Shown piece by piece: positions 4,793 to 5,505 of a stretch of DNA of 5,505 nt. The DNA comes from CAZCBJ01 sp964496705. GTDB lineage: Bacteria; Chloroflexota; Anaerolineae; Anaerolineales; Anaerolineaceae. A model generated the notes under the pieces. It was not told the origin of the DNA, ran no database searches, and saw only the letters and a program-made list of their open reading frames with translations. The stretch lies in the NCBI GenBank assembly GCA_964496705.1, contig CAZCBJ010000250.1:1-5505 (forward strand). The letters are read 5' to 3'. A program made the position numbers and the translations under genes. How positions within the stretch are numbered: the stretch's first letter is position 1; each line of letters starts with the position of its first letter.

Positions 4793-5505
4793 ACCAGAAG
4801 GCTCAACTCGTGTGGAAAGAATACGATGGGAGCGACCCTGCATCTGATGAAGCCCCAGGCGCAGCTCGTGGATGGTGGGGGATTGGATCGTGAAAAGGTT
4901 GGCACCCATCATTTCATCCAGGCGGTGGACATCCCCGCTTTGGATGAGTGAGCGCTTCTTCAATTGCGGGAAGGTTTGAACCGCCGCAGCAGGTTTCATA
5001 TGACGTGAAATCTCAATCGCATCGGCTGGCAGTTCATCCGGCAGCAGGCCGAGTATCTGAAAGAGGCCAAATGCTTTGCGATCCACATGCGCGGGGATGA
5101 ACAGGCCACCGAGACGATGCACCAGCCGGCAGGCTTCTTCCAGGCTCAAACTGACTGAGGTTGATAACAGGCGGAATTCGCGATAAAGGAAATCACCGTT
5201 TTCATCCACCAGCAATTGCTCTCCAAAATGTTCGGCATCATTTTGCCAGGGCGGGAGGGCTTTGTCCACCACGGATTGCAGTGACAGGGCTTGCTCCAGG
5301 GTGTCAAAGATGCACAGGTTGTGGACTTCTTCGCGAGTCTGAATTTCCATGCCCGGCAGCACTACCAACCCCGAACCTTGGGCAGCTTTTTGAACGGCGG
5401 AGATGTTTCCTGTGGCATTGTGGTCGGTGATGGCAAGGATGCGGATATCCCTTGCCAATGCTTCTTCTACGATCAATGGGGGAATCATCTCAATTTCCGC
5501 GCATG
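4787..5505 (-). CDS. PHP-domain metal-dependent phosphoesterase (partial, N-terminus outside window)
   Basis: The frame stays open to the right edge (238 complete codons plus stop TGA at 4789-4787). An internal ATG at 5488 is not the start, because the preceding codons read CAEIE, the conserved segment that follows the DLHxHS metal motif in this family. The true start is therefore a short distance beyond the edge, together with metal motif I. Visible PHP motifs, counting from the first complete codon: ITDHNATGN at 25-33 (Asp, His), PGMEIQTREEVHNL at 50-63 (Glu and His), IPAHVD at 136-141 (His), and SGDVHRL at 189-195 (Asp-x-His). All visible ligands are intact, so it is likely an active hydrolase of phosphoesters (possibly nucleotides), substrate unknown. 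PHP proteins recur next to hydrogenase operons of anaerobes. The promoter/operator lying at its end suggests it is expressed at least partly apart from the oxidoreductase genes. Confidence 0.9.
   Translation of the reverse strand, partial: CAEIEMIPPLIVEEALARDIRILAITDHNATGNISAVQKAAQGSGLVVLPGMEIQTREEVHNLCIFDTLEQALSLQSVVDKALPPWQNDAEHFGEQLLVDENGDFLYREFRLLSTSVSLSLEEACRLVHRLGGLFIPAHVDRKAFGLFQILGLLPDELPADAIEISRHMKPAAAVQTFPQLKKRSLIQSGDVHRLDEMMGANLFTIQSPTIHELRLGLHQMQGRSHRILSTRVEPSGL

Noticed and set aside
4787..5488. Treating the PHP gene as complete from the ATG at 5488
   Set aside because: The frame continues upstream with the conserved CAEIE segment to the window edge, and the essential first metal motif would be missing, so the gene is cut by the window.

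Overview
The window shows a single-direction (minus-strand) cluster from what looks like an anaerobic, probably fermentative or syntrophic bacterium. It encodes the electron-input half of a multimeric, NAD(P)H-linked, flavin/iron-sulfur oxidoreductase of the Hnd/Hyd ([FeFe]-hydrogenase-type) family. Base composition is mixed. The style of the proteins (a NuoF-like subunit with a C-terminal 2x[4Fe-4S] ferredoxin domain, a small CGIAAG-type ferredoxin-like subunit, and a lone histidine-kinase-like ATPase) suits Chloroflexota/Anaerolineae, Firmicutes or Thermotogae-like anaerobes. I lean towards Chloroflexota but cannot prove it from sequence alone.

Layout in the direction of transcription (right to left): a PHP-domain metal-dependent phosphoesterase, cut by the right edge (4787-5505); an intergenic region with a Rex-operator-like palindrome, a good -10 box, a leader hairpin and a perfect 14-bp palindrome (about 4645-4793); hndA/nuoE-like subunit 1 (4147-4644); an orphan HATPase_c protein (3587-4138); hndB-like [2Fe-2S] protein (3154-3522); hndC/hydB-like flavoprotein (1345-3126); a second nuoE-like subunit (803-1300); and a second nuoF-like subunit, cut by the left edge (1-806). 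The last gene overlaps its predecessor by ATGA and has no stop in the window.

The order NuoE - ATPase - small ferredoxin-like protein - NuoF/HydB is the one that usually precedes the catalytic subunit of clostridial-type NAD(H)-dependent [FeFe]-hydrogenases. Here the slot where that catalytic subunit is expected holds a second NuoE-NuoF pair. In the second NuoF the N-terminal thioredoxin-like domain keeps its fold signature but has lost every cluster-ligating cysteine. Its flavin-site motif is complex-I-like (NADESEPG), whereas the first copy is HydB-like (NADEGDPG). The cluster therefore appears to encode two different NADH (or NADPH) flavin modules for one or two enzymes whose catalytic subunit lies to the left of the window.

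The regulatory picture is coherent: a site matching 16 of 18 positions of the Rex (NADH/NAD+ sensing repressor) consensus overlaps the -35 region of the likely promoter of the oxidoreductase genes and contains the stop codon of the upstream PHP gene. A redox-responsive repressor controlling an NADH-consuming enzyme would make physiological sense, but this is inferred from sequence only. No RNA genes, insertion sequences, CRISPR arrays or clear rho-independent terminators were seen.
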